A stretch of 64,000 bases of DNA from the NCBI GenBank assembly GCA_023362775.1, contig JALMGJ010000008.1, forward strand, positions 40,649,501-40,713,500, given 5' to 3'. The notes beneath the pieces were generated by a model, which made no database searches, was not told the DNA's origin, and saw only the letters and a list, made by a program, of their open reading frames with translations. Position 1 is the stretch's first letter. Each line of letters begins with the position of its first letter. Positions 53,855-63,735 of the stretch are shown in pieces. A program made the translations under genes and the position numbers. This stretch comes from Charina bottae (lineage: Eukaryota > Chordata > Lepidosauria > Squamata > Charinaidae).

Positions 53855-54060
53855 GAAATATTTATTTATTTTTTCTATCTATCAAATTTATATGGCCACC
53901 CATTTCACAAAAAGTGACTCTGGGTGGCGTAGAACAATTAATTAAAACAATAAATATATAAAAACGGTCATTATTAAAATGTAAAAAAAACCACAAGGCA
54001 CAAGGGAGAGTGAACGTAAACCACAATGATGGAGCCATGAAAATGCTTAAGATGGCTCCC
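53855..54060 (-). mobile_element. L2-type LINE 3' tail, minus strand
   Basis: ATTTATATGGCCACCCATTTCAC ... AGTGACTCTGGGTGGCGTAG is the complement of the L2-type end, much like 5521-5600. The remainder of the copy (GGAGCCATGAAAATG) is degraded. Confidence 0.65.
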
Positions 54061-54746
54061 TGAGATTAAATAATAACTAGTGACACAAAACTGCTCACTT
54101 TGTGTTATAACAGTCTCTCCTCCGTTTTTCCCGACAACTTGTGGGACAGATGCTTGATGTGGTCTTCTTGGACCTTTCCATACTGTAACATGACATTACA
54201 CCTTCTTGCAAGTTGTAGGGCATATGCTTTGTACGAAGACAGCTCTGAGTTGATCCTTCATCATTTCTAGGAAAAAAATGTCTCTGTTGCTAAAGGCTGA
54301 ATGGATTCATTTGTGTTCATTTATGAATCCATAAATGAATGGATTCATTTAAGGAGAAACAATATAATATAAGGTGAACAGGGTTTCAAGAGAGCAAAGA
54401 GCAGCCGTGTTCCTCGGCTTTTCAGAACCATGAACAACTCTGTTCTGGTCCTTTGTGTAAGGATTGGAGTGCGTCCAGTTTGGTCGTTGAATGGAAAACA
54501 CCCATTCCCAAATCTTTGCCTCCAGGTGTGCAGATTATAATCCCATCATTTCCTACCAATAGACAGCAGGCACAAAAGCAATTTTAGGGCCTTGATTGAT
54601 CCTGTAATTCCTCCTTTTGCCCAAAACTGAATAGAGACAACACAGTGGACTAAACTCCATATCAGTAATCAAAGCAACATCTTGATTACTGATATGAGAA
54701 CTATGGTTTGTTTGATCCAGAATGTGAACTGAGCAAAATCAAGCAG

Positions 54747-54882
54747 TTCTTGGTGCTCTCTGAGGTTGGTTGCTTGCTAACAGACGTTTCATTACCCAAC
54801 TAGATAACATCATCAGTACCCTAGTTGGGTAATGAAGTGTCTGCAAGCAGACAACCAAGCTGAGAGAGCACCAAGAATTCTA
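54747..54882. mobile_element. Mini Penelope-like hairpin with 13-bp TSD
   Basis: A 136-bp insertion flanked by CAAAATCAAGCAG at 54734-54746 and 54883-54895. Its halves are inverted: TTCTTGGTGCTCTCTGAGG and CATTACCCAACTAG at the left, CTAGTTGGGTAATGAAG and GAGAGAGCACCAAGAA at the right. ACGTTTCATTACCC is the PLE-type terminal motif. Same architecture as 17528-17809 but a different family. Confidence 0.75.
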
Positions 54883-55101
54883 CAAAATCAAGCAGGATTT
54901 ATTCTGGCCTTCACGATAAAGCCATCAGCTGAAATATAGAATTGCTGAACAACATTCTATATGCTGGACACTAGGTAGTTCTCTGTGTGTTGCTGTATTA
55001 ATTTGACTTACGTGGTAAAGGTCAAATTAAGGAGTCCTTGCAGTGTTCTGGTTTATATGGCCAAGGTTAATGTTTCTCTTTCTCTTTCTCATCTTTAAAA
55101 G

Positions 55102-55173
55102 CCCCCGGATGAGAATATCCTTCATAGTGTTTTCCATGCAAGCAAGTGTAATTCTGCCAATAACACAAGATAG
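55102..55173 (+). CDS. ANTXR2-like gene, exon 3
   Basis: A 72-nt exon. AG from exon 2 plus C gives Ser, followed by PRMRISFIVFSMQASVILP and ITQD, then AG carried into exon 4. This is the central beta strand of the von Willebrand A domain (SFIVFS) and following loop, conserved in ANTXR1 and ANTXR2; ILPIT is nearer to ANTXR2. Donor GTAAGT, acceptor AAAAG. Confidence 0.9.
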   Translation, partial: PPDENILHSVFHASKCNSANNTR

Positions 55174-55542
55174 GTAAGTAAATGTCAGCACTGCTCATTT
55201 TTAAATGCTAGCAAATACTTTTTTTTAAGCAACAGAACTATGAATATTTTCAGTGATTAAAATTATGCAGTTTATAATAATTGGGTAAGTAGTGTTAGAC
55301 CTAATTCAGGGCCTCTTGGTGATTATCTGTTTCCTTGTCATATGAATGGCCATGTTGGATTGCTATTTTTGAATACCTTCTTGAGGACATTTAAAGTCAG
55401 GTACATACCCTCAGGCCCAGAATCATATATACCCCACACTGCTCATTCTAAACCTTTCATTTTAACTCCCAGAGAACTCCAAAAGTTGTTACCAAGATCA
55501 ACATTCTTAAAGTAACACAACTGCAGATTTATCACTTACTGT

Positions 55543-55850
55543 ACATACTAGTGTATAAGCCCATCCGTGGATAAGCTGACCCTCGAATTTTTAAGCAAAA
55601 TACCATGAAAAATGGGCCACCCATGGACAAGACAACCTGCATTTTTCATGGTATTTTGGTTGAAAATTTGAGGGTCTGCCTCTCCGCAGATGGACTTATA
55701 CAGGAAATATGGGTACTTTTAAAAAGTATTACCGCATATACTCGCAGATACTGTAGGCCCATCTGCAGGTAAACCAAACCAGAGTTTTTGGGTGCATTTT
55801 GGCACCTTAAATTCTCAGCTTATTTGCAAGTATATATGGAACATGAGAGG
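55543..55850. repeat. Palindromic MITE-like pair
   Basis: TGTATAAGCCCATCCGTGGATAAGCTGACCCTCGAATTTTTAAGC is mirrored by GAAAATTTGAGGGTCTGCCTCTCCGCAGATGGACTTATACA. The core AAAATACCATGAAAAATG faces CATTTTTCATGGTATTTT. A second related half follows at 55730-55850 (CATATACTCGCAGATACTG ... TTGCAAGTATATATGG). A foldback DNA transposon family is likely. Confidence 0.6.
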
Positions 55851-56790
55851 GGACTAATCTTATGGAGCATATTTAGTTTTGATTCAGTGGACAGTAAAGT
55901 ATTGAGATCTAATTTAATTTTTTCCCTTGGCCCCATCCATTACTTTTTGGAGTATAGCCTCTGATGTATCACTCGAACATCAAGTACAACCTTTGGCCCA
56001 GAAAAAATGGGCACCTCCTAGCTCCAGAGCGTGAGTCTGCTCTCTCACTTCATTCTAGTGGTCAGCACCTGTTATAAAGGTTGCTGGGAAAATGTGGGGG
56101 ATCATTTTGAAAAATCTGACATGCCATCTAGATGCTGAGTCACATAGTAGCATTATCTGGATATGCTAATGTATTAATTGGGAGTAAGCCATGTGCCTTC
56201 TCAAATTTGACGACAAGGATGAAGGACTTGGCGAAATGAGTCTTAAGTAGGGTTTGGAAGGAAGACAACCAGCATGATAACTGTGAGGGATAAAAATGTG
56301 CCTTTTCTGAAAGACAGAGGTGTGAGATTCTTCTGCATATGTTCCACTGAGATGTTCTATTTGTAACTGTTAAGCACAGACAGCCTCCAAGTTGCTATCA
56401 ACGGATTGTCTTCCCCTGCTTTTTGTCTTGAATTCTAAGTGGGTTTCATAGAGCTTCCAGATTTGCTGAGTTATTTCAAGGTAGCCAACTCTTCAAAACT
56501 TGTGTATTTGCTTTTGTTCTAACAAACCATCACCTATTAAACTGTGCAAATGTCTGCTTTTCTTGTTTAAATATGTTTTGATGTGTACACAATTACTCCC
56601 AGTGATGGAGAAAGGATTCAGAATTGAGTTTATGGACAGAAGGCTTTGAGATCAAGAAAGAGTCAAGAAATGGGCATCCACAGTGAGGGAACAAGGGTGG
56701 GCAGTGAAGAAATATGCATTGTGACATCATGATAGAAACTCTGTGCCGTGCATACTTGTGCCCAATGTCAAGACATTGCAACACACGTTT

Positions 56791-56794
<4 letters not shown>

Positions 56795-56867
<73 letters not shown>

Positions 56868-56888
56868 TACATACACACACACACACAC

Positions 56889-56955
<67 letters not shown>

Positions 56956-56969
56956 TACATACAGTATAT
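56795..56969. repeat. (AT)n(AC)n compound microsatellite
   Basis: AT repeats to about 56847, then AC repeats with ATAC interruptions to about 56969. The runs leave no stops, so long open frames of Tyr-Ile, Cys-Val and Thr-His repeats appear on both strands; none is a gene. Confidence 0.95.
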
Positions 56970-57470
56970 ATATTTCGCTATTGCAGTTTGTAGTGGATGC
57001 CTTCAAAATGAAAGAAATAGTATGTTTTATTTTACGGTGTTCTGCTAAACCTGTATGTTTCCACCACTTGCAGTATAAGTTATCTTTCCCTCTAGACTAT
57101 TAGAAATGGTCAAGACACCCTGCTTGATACTTTGTTGAGAAAACACTGATAGGTGCCCTTTGAATGCTGTTTTTGAGCTTGGTATAAATTCTGTTAATTT
57201 TCATGCCTTTTGGTCTACACTTAACTAGATTTGCTAATCAGGTTGTCATGGAGATACTTTGAAGCTTTGCTGGAATCAAGATATTTTACATCTATAGCAT
57301 TCCTATGATCTACTGAGGAATTACCTGATTAAAAAATGAGATAGGGTTAGTCTGCCAAGACTGGTTCTTGACAAACTCATGCTTATTTCTGGTGGTGACC
57401 CCATTGTTTTCAGAGTGCTTATAGATTTAATTCTTTATGATCTTCCCTTACACTGATGTCAGATGGGCTA

Positions 57471-57775
57471 CTCCAGCCTTTCTCAACCTTTTGACCCTGG
57501 AGGAACCCTTGAAATATTTTTCAGGCTTCGGGTAACCCCTGCACATTCAGGCTCAAATATAGGCCAGAAGTTACAAAATTATTATATTCATTTCATGTGT
57601 AGGCCTATATACAGCATATGCATTAACAGTGTTCCTAAACTAAAAATAAAGAATGAATCTTACCTCTTTAATGTGAAGTTGCCTGAATTTGAAATAATTT
57701 TTAAAATAAATTGTGATCTCCCAGGTGACCTCTTGCGGAACCCAAGGGTGCCACGGAACCCTGGTTGAGAAACCC
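57471..57775. mobile_element. hAT-type MITE, about 300 bp
   Basis: Inverted ends CAGCCTTTCTCAACC and GGTTGAGAAACCCTG. Flanks GGCTACTC and GGCTAGCC agree at 6 of 8, an aged 8-bp duplication. AT-rich interior; GGAACCCTTGAAATATTTTTC at the left mirrors part of GTGCCACGGAACCC at the right. Confidence 0.7.
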
Positions 57776-58179
57776 TGGGCTAGCCTGCAGTTCTCCAGAT
57801 TCCATTGTTTCCTTTTTTTGAAGGTATGGACAATATTTGTCCTCTTCCCCTGGTCTGGCATTTCCCCATTTCCTCGAAATTTCTCAAGATAATACATCAA
57901 GGTTGAATCAGATCATCAGCTAAGTTCTTTCAGTATCTTAGGATGCAGTCCATCTGTCATGGGAGATTTTAGCTCATTCAAAGTAAATAGGCATTTTCTG
58001 ACCATTCTCCTGTCATTTACAAGTTTTAATCCAGCCCCATCATCCTGCTTTTCCCAGTTCCCCAGTGGAACACATTGCCAGTTGTAGGAGAAAAATTAAG
58101 GCAAAGAGAGGTTGACTTTTTATCTATTAGTATTTTTCTGTCTTTATTGAGCATCTGGCATATTGATTTTCTCTCTTCC

Positions 58180-58623
58180 TAGGCTGACCATATTTCCTTG
58201 AGAGAAAAACGGGACATTGGGATGGCATAATGGGACGGGGTCTTATGTAATATTCCATATTCATGAAAAATACAGGGGTCCCTGCCACCCGGTCTGCGCG
58301 ATTGGCTCCCGCCTGCAAACCCCGCCCCCCAGTCCACATGATTGGTTCCCGCCTGCAAACCCCACCCCCCCAGTCCGTGCGATTGGCTCCCGCCTGCAAA
58401 CCCTGCCCCCTGGTCCCTCCTTTGCTGTGCGCTGATAGGCGGGAGGGCTTCCTCTTCCGGGCTGCCTCCAGTCGGCAGCTCCGGCTCGGCTCCTCCTCCT
58501 GCGCCATTCCCGCCAGGTTTAAAAAACGGGACAAAATTGAGATTTTTATCAAAACGACGGGACGGTTGAAAAATGCTGAAAAATGGGACTGTCCCATTTA
58601 AAACGGGATGTATGGTCAGCCTA
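58180..58623. mobile_element. hAT-type MITE with perfect 8-bp TSD and tandem CCAAT/GC-box modules
   Basis: Inverted ends TAGGCTGACCATA and TATGGTCAGCCTA; exact duplications TCTCTTCC at 58172-58179 and 58624-58631. Inside, at about 58297-58420, a roughly 44-bp module, GCGATTGGCTCCCGCCTGCAAACCCCGCCCCCC-like, is repeated three times, each with ATTGG (inverted CCAAT box) and a CCCCGCCCC-type GC box. Flanking GGGACA/TGTCCC stretches pair as well. Open frames on both strands across the modules are incidental. Confidence 0.88.
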
Positions 58624-58870
58624 TCTCTTCCTTTTATTTTGAACACATTGAAAGAAGTTCTGTTTGTTATATTTGGCGTCACACCCCAGCTCATTCTCAG
58701 CTTTAGCTTTCCTGACAATGTTTTCCTGACAATTCCGACCTACCTGTGTGTTTCCTTTGCGACCTCTGATTTTTCATACCTTCTTTCTTCTTTAAAAAGA
58801 CCGTTCCTGCTGTAGAAGGATCCATATGTCTTTTCAAATATATATCTTGCATCATTTGTCTTTTAGATTT

Positions 58871-59340
58871 AGGGAGTCTTAACCATCATGATACAGGGCA
58901 ATCTGGTAGATGTAGTTTATTTGGATTTTCAAAAAGCTTTTGACACATCTTTCACCACAGATTCCTGAGGAAACTGGAGTAGGCTTTTTCCAAACTGGGT
59001 GACTTCCAAAAGTGTGAATTCCACCTCCCAGAATCCCCCAGCCAGCATGCCTCTTGCTGAGAATTCTGGGAGTTAGTCAGCACATCTGAAGGACAGCCAG
59101 GTTCATGTTTATCACTAATTTGTGAAAGAATAGGAAGCGGGAAGTAATAATAAATGGTCAGATTCTTCAGTGGATGGATACAGCTACTCCTAAGGTCTGT
59201 ACTGGAACTGATGCTCTTTAATTCATTCAGAAATTTTCTGGGGAAAAGCAGTCAAGTGGCTGATTTTGCTATCAACTCCTTTGCATTTAAGGTGCTTAAA
59301 GGGATTAAGTCAGAAACAAATTCATCATCTTATGGTTTAG
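58871..59340 (+). mobile_element. CR1 reverse transcriptase relic, split by a MITE
   Basis: AATCTGGTAGATGTAGTTTATTTGGATTTTCAAAAAGC encodes the DVVYLDFQKAFD-type block of CR1 RT. After a hAT-like palindrome (about 58982-59105, CTCCCAGAATCCCCCAGCC facing GAGAATTCTGGGAG), RT sequence continues at 59158-59300. It is degraded. Confidence 0.6.
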
Positions 59341-60105
59341 CTATTTATTTATTTTTATTTTTATACCCCCCCTCCACAGGAGGGAAGGGGCATGGTGGCT
59401 CAGCGGGTAAGACGCCAGGCTTGTTGATCGGAAGGTCGCAAGTTCGGAGGTTCGAATCCCTAGCCCCGTGTGACGGAGTGAGCTCCCGCACTAGCCCTAG
59501 CTCTTGCAAACCTAGCAATTCGAAAGCATGCAAATGCAAGTAGATGAATAGGTCCCACTTTGGTGGGAAGGTAACAGCGTTCCACATGCATCATGCCTGC
59601 CACATGACCGTGGAAGTGTCTTCGGACAACGTTGGGGACTCTGGGCGGTTTACACAAAGTTAACAATTAAAACATATAAAAGCATATAAAATACTGTGCA
59701 TAATGTATATCTATATAAATTAATTAAATATATAAAACCCAAGAGGCTCTGATGTTAAGTTTAAAAGAACTCTACGGAGCAAGCCATCCCCAAGAGGAGC
59801 TATTACTCCTCCCATCCCAAGCGAGGTGGCAGAGCCAGGTCTTCAGTTGTTTTCGGAAGGTCATCAGTGTGGGGGCTTGCCTCACCTCCAGGGGCAGAAT
59901 ATTCCAGAGGGCGGGTGCCACTGCAGAGAATGCCCGCCTCCTGGACCCCATCAGATGGAATTCTCTTGTAGACGGGGTCCGTAGCAAGCCCTCTCTGCAT
60001 AACCAGGTGGGGCGGGTCGATGCTCTGGGGATGAGGCGGTCCCTTAGGTAACCTGGTCCCACCCAACCTTTTACCACAGGAGGGACAGTCTTGGAGTTAA
60101 GATCT
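59340..60105 (-). mobile_element. L2-type LINE 3' part, minus strand, with a SINE inside
   Basis: The tail TTATTTATTTTTATTTTTATACC ... CTCTGGGCGGTTTACAC is split by a Sauria SINE. The minus frame 59772-60077 contains [31 protein letters not shown] and ALWNILPLEVRQAP, the L2/CR1-group C-terminus. 5' truncated. Confidence 0.8.
59386..59633 (+). mobile_element. Sauria SINE, 3' truncated
   Basis: GGGGCATGGTGGCTCAGCGG head, GGTTCGAATCC B-box and body, stopping at CTTCGGACAACGTTGG, where L2-type sequence resumes. Loss of the 3' end is unusual for a target-primed SINE and suggests later deletion. Confidence 0.85.
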
Positions 60106-60308
60106 GACAGATGAGTGAAAAGAACTCATCAGGGAGGAGAGTCCCTTATGTGCCTACCACTCTAGAAAATATGGGATATGGGTGTTGCAAAATTGAGCTT
60201 TATTAAAGCTCTTTTGATTGGTTTAAAAGCATGATAAGCAACTGTTTTATTTTTCCTCTACCCTTTCCTTCATTTTCTTCATTCAAGCAGCCGCCGCCAT
60301 TGCTGGTG

Positions 60309-60452
60309 CTTCTCCTTCTCCTTCTCCTTCTCCTTCTCCTTCTCCTTCTCCTTCTCCTTCTCCTTCTCCTTCTCCTTCTCCTTCTCCTTCTCCTTCTCCT
60401 TCTCCTTCTCCTTCTCCTTCTCCTTCTCCTTCTCCTTCTCCTTCTCCTTCTC
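60309..60452. repeat. (TTCTCC)n hexanucleotide, about 24 units
   Basis: About 144 bp of uninterrupted TTCTCC on the + strand (polypurine GGAGAA on the other). Purine/pyrimidine asymmetry and mirror symmetry are those of triplex-forming DNA. Frames across it read as poly-Leu or Glu-Lys / Glu-Gly runs and are not genes. Confidence 0.95.
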
Positions 60453-62157
60453 CTCCATCATCATCCTCCTGTTCCAGAATATTACAACACAGATGGTAAT
60501 CTCCTCTTTTCTTTTTTTTTTTACTGTGGAAGCTACTTTCTTTTCTTTTTGCAATCATTGGGCTCCATAGCTGAAAGAGGGCTGCAGGTGTCAGAAAATG
60601 CTGGGAGGTCTTGGTTCTATGCTGGAGAAATACAACCGAACTGATTGTATGAGAGCTATTTTTTGCATTGCAAAATCTGGCTTGAAAAAAAAGAAAGAAG
60701 CAACCCTGGAACTTGATTTGTCATTTGTTTCTTGGCAGCAGAACTGCCAGAGCCTGCGGACAGTCTGCCAGACATCCCCTGGCAACCAGAGAGCGTCTGC
60801 TTTGTAATCTGCATTCGTACATAATCAGTTTCAGGTTGTTTTCAATAGATGCCGAGTGTAAAATATTTTGGATTAAACAGATTGCATTGACTTTATGTAA
60901 CTTGTTCAGCTGCCATCTATAGCGCACAGCATGTCTTCTGTTGCAACCAGGACTCCGAGTACTGTACAGATATAAATGGCTTCGGGCAAGGGGTTTCCCC
61001 CCCTCCAGTCTACCTTTTCAGTTGCCAGTGGGAGGGATCAGATGGAGAGTGATTCAGAAATTTGAAGTCTGCCGATTGTGTTTTAATCTCCGTGCGTACC
61101 TATGTCTATAAAATTATGACAAGTGTAATTTCATTTTGTCATGAGTGACTTTTTTTTTAATGGTCCCATCATTTCCACTTTCCAACTCTGGCTTGAGAGG
61201 CCTACTTCAGGCAAGGTTTCAACCTGTCCACAGAAAGAATCATGAAATCTGTGGAAAAGACTCTCGTGTTCAAGGCTTCAGCATGGTGGGAAAGCCACTA
61301 CCTAAAGCTGGGATTCAGCATTGGGTAATTTAGGGCTTAATAGCACAATACATGACCCATAGTTAAGAACGGAGCCTATTGTAGCAAAATTCAAGTTAAA
61401 TACACAATGATTCGAGTTAAATACACAATGGTTCCAGTTAATTATGCAATACTACTTATACAAACAATACTGTTCCAGCTTGCATACAAATTCGACTTAA
61501 GGACAGACCTTGGGAATAGAACTCGTTCTTAAACTGAGGACTATCTGAAAGCACGGTGCATGACATGCCCTGCAGGTGCTCCCTGGGCGCTCCTTATCTG
61601 ACCTGATTTTATTTTAAAAAAATAAATGGGATCCTGGTGTCACACTTTCCAATAAAGCTTTGAGGCATCTCAATATGTTCCCTACCATCTCAGCTTACCT
61701 GTGACTTTTTCTGGGCAGGTAGATACACTCCCAGAATTCTGCGTTGGAATCGCTTAGTTGATTAAGGAACTAAGGAAATCACAGTTTTCCTTTCTAAGAA
61801 TGGCTGTGGGATCGTTGTGGCTAGGACTATGATATTTGGGCCAGAAAAATCTGGGTGACCACTAGTGTTAGAGTTTTCCGTATAGGCTGGGGATCAACAG
61901 GCAATAAAGGGAATCACTTGGTCGACTTCATGAGTCATTGATAGGCCAAATTCACCCACTGGGCAAGGAGTCTGTTTAGGTGTAGCCATAGAAGGCAAGA
62001 TGTTTTAGGATTCTGGAGTGAACACTTTTGGCTGGAGGAACACTGTGTTTACAAATCTTTTCTCTCCAGGGATCTACCAAGCTATTAAGGGCTGAGATAA
62101 CTCCTGTAATTTTGGTGTCTTTAATAAACTTTTTCACTACTTTCCCCTTATTCTTAG

Positions 62158-62239
62158 GCAAGAAATTGAGAGAGGCATTGAAGAATTACTAAAAGTTAGG
62201 CCAGGAGGTGAAACATACATGCATGAAGGATTAAGAGAA
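62158..62239 (+). CDS. ANTXR2-like gene, exon 4
   Basis: An 82-nt exon between TTATTCTTAG and GTAAGT. AG from exon 3 plus G gives Arg, then QEIERGIEELLKVRPGGETY and MHEGLRE, ending in phase 0. GGETYMHEG contains the MIDAS threonine loop (ETY.HEG) found in both ANTXR1 and ANTXR2. The third MIDAS contribution (the DGxL Asp) would lie in a later exon outside the window. From memory, about two thirds of residues in exons 2-4 equal human ANTXR2. Confidence 0.9.
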
Positions 62240-62535
62240 GTAAGTTCCCTGCAATTTCTTAAATGGAGACATAGCATAGTTCATTACTGTTTGAGAACTT
62301 TCAACCTTTTGAATCTTTAATGCATTTTTTAAAAAATTGGCAATATTTCTAGCCTGCCCCGGTCCTGAAGAACTCTGAGCAGCAAACATGATGATGGTAA
62401 TGATTCTGCCTTGTGAAGCTCTTTTACAGATAAACCAAATACACACACATGGATAAACACACAAAGAACCATGGCTCATAGAACTTAGTGGATTGCTTCA
62501 GGATCTAGAAATGGAACAGAAAATTCTGGCATATC
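62240..62535 (+). other. Start of intron 4
   Basis: GTAAGT donor at 62240. No further exon is seen to 64000; the intron includes a PLE and a SINE. Confidence 0.7.
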
Positions 62536-62546
62536 ATCTTTGGGAG

Positions 62547-63383
62547 TGTCTGTAGCTTGAATCATGTCAACTGGATTTCTATTTTCTTTTCCAAAAAAAA
62601 AACCTTGATCTTTTCAGACACGCCAGCCATGTAAGGAATGAGAATGAAAAGATAAAACGGATATTTGGCAAACACCACATACCTGTATATTTCAAACCCA
62701 CCAACACACTGAGACAGAGGCTTGTACACCCCAAAGATCAAACTCCAAAACACAAGGAAAGCAATGTAGTGTATGCAATCCAGTGCAGTGAGGAGTGCTC
62801 TGAACTCTACATTGGAGAAACCAAACAACCGTTGTACAGGAGGATGGCCCAACACAGGAGAAGTAACACCACAGGACCAGAGTCAGCAGTTTATCTTCAT
62901 CTAAAGGAAAAAGGACACTCATTTGAGGACATTAATGTTCACATTTTAGACAGAGAAGATAGGTGGTTTGAGAGAGGGGTCAAGGAATCCATTCATGCCA
63001 ACTTGGAAAATCCTTCCTTGAATAGAGGTGGGGGCCTCAGGCATAACCTTTCCCCTATCTTCCTTCCTGCTTTGTCTTCTGTGCCTAGGAAGATTAAGAC
63101 CAATTCGCAAGCTCAACAGCAGCAGGGTAATCTTAACGATCCTCCTTTAGATGATAAAGGGACTTAGAAACAAACATCTCAAAAATAACCATGACCTAGC
63201 TCCAGGTGCAAGGTCACACAGCCAGCCTAGAAACATATTTAAGGATTCCCTTACTAACTTTACTCAGACTGAAGAAGCTCCTTGGATAAGGAGTGAAACG
63301 TTTCCACTAAGAAAATAGAAATCCAGTTGACATGATTCAAGCTACAGACAATTCCACCTGGATGACTGAGAACCTTCATAGAC
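62547..63383 (+). mobile_element. Penelope-like element, 3' part with GIY-YIG endonuclease frame
   Basis: Begins TGTCTGTAGCTTGAATCATGTCAACTGG and ends with the inverted copy CCAGTTGACATGATTCAAGCTACAGACA followed by ATTCCACCTGGATGACTGAG. The plus frame, open from about 62680 to 63167, reads VYAIQCSEECSELYIGETKQ then LYRRMAQHRRSN, the first blocks of a GIY-YIG nuclease, the C-terminal domain of canonical PLE proteins. Further on it has LENPSLNRGGGLRHNLSP. The reverse transcriptase part is absent (5' truncation). TGAAGAAGCTCCTTGGATAAGGAGTGAAACGTTTCC at 63270 is the PLE terminal repeat motif. It is flanked by ATCTTTGGGAG at 62536-62546 and 63384-63394. Confidence 0.85.
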
Positions 63384-63394
63384 ATCTTTGGGAG

Positions 63395-63724
63395 TGGTGG
63401 CTCAGCGGGTAAGACGCCAGGCTTGTCGATCGGAAGATCGCAAGTTCGGAGGTTCGAGACCCTAGCCCTGTGTGACGGAGTGAGCTCCCGCACTCGCCCC
63501 AGGTCTTGCCAACCTAGCAATTTGAAAGCATGCAAATGCAAGTAGATTAATAGGTACCACTTCAGTGGGTAGGTAACAGCGTTCCGCGCGCGTCATGCCG
63601 GCCACATGACCGTGGAAGCATCTTCGGACAACGCTGGCTCTTCGGCTAACAAACGGAGATGAGCACCGCCCCCTAGAGTCGGATACGACTGCACAACTGT
63701 GCAGGGGGAACCTTTACCTTTTTT
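63395..63724 (+). mobile_element. Sauria SINE, next to the PLE
   Basis: TGGTGGCTCAGCGGGTAAGACG head, GGTTCGAGACC B-box, full body and CAGGGGGAACCTTTACC tail. ATCTTTGGGAG precedes it (63384-63394) and follows it (63725-63735). Confidence 0.9.
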
Positions 63725-63735
63725 ATCTTTGGGAG

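Larger units (their letters stand above)
52229..55101 (+). other. Intron 2 of the ANTXR-like gene
   Basis: GTAAGT donor, CTTTAAAAG acceptor. It holds an L2-type 3' tail in complement (53855-54060) and a PLE hairpin (54747-54882). 52230-53850 and 54080-54730 show nothing else I recognise. Confidence 0.8.
55174..62157 (+). other. Intron 3 of the ANTXR-like gene
   Basis: About 7 kb, GTAAGT donor and TTATTCTTAG acceptor. It is packed with repeats listed separately. Stretches 55850-56790, 56970-57470, 57780-58170 and 60455-62157 show no exon; 61330-61560 includes GACTTAAGGACAGACC ... GAGGACTATCTGA, a probable Tc1/mariner-type MITE half. Confidence 0.75.

Noticed and set aside
56593..57103. Open frames of Tyr-Ile, Thr-His or Cys-Val repeats
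   Set aside because: Direct translation of the (AT)n(AC)n microsatellite; no domain and no splice context.
58127..58718. Frames of 156 and 179 codons on the minus strand
   Set aside because: They cross the tandem GC-rich modules and both ends of the MITE at 58180-58623, so the frame is a repeat product.
60231..60644. Poly-Leu and Glu-Lys/Glu-Gly frames up to 137 codons
   Set aside because: Translation of the (TTCTCC)n hexanucleotide.
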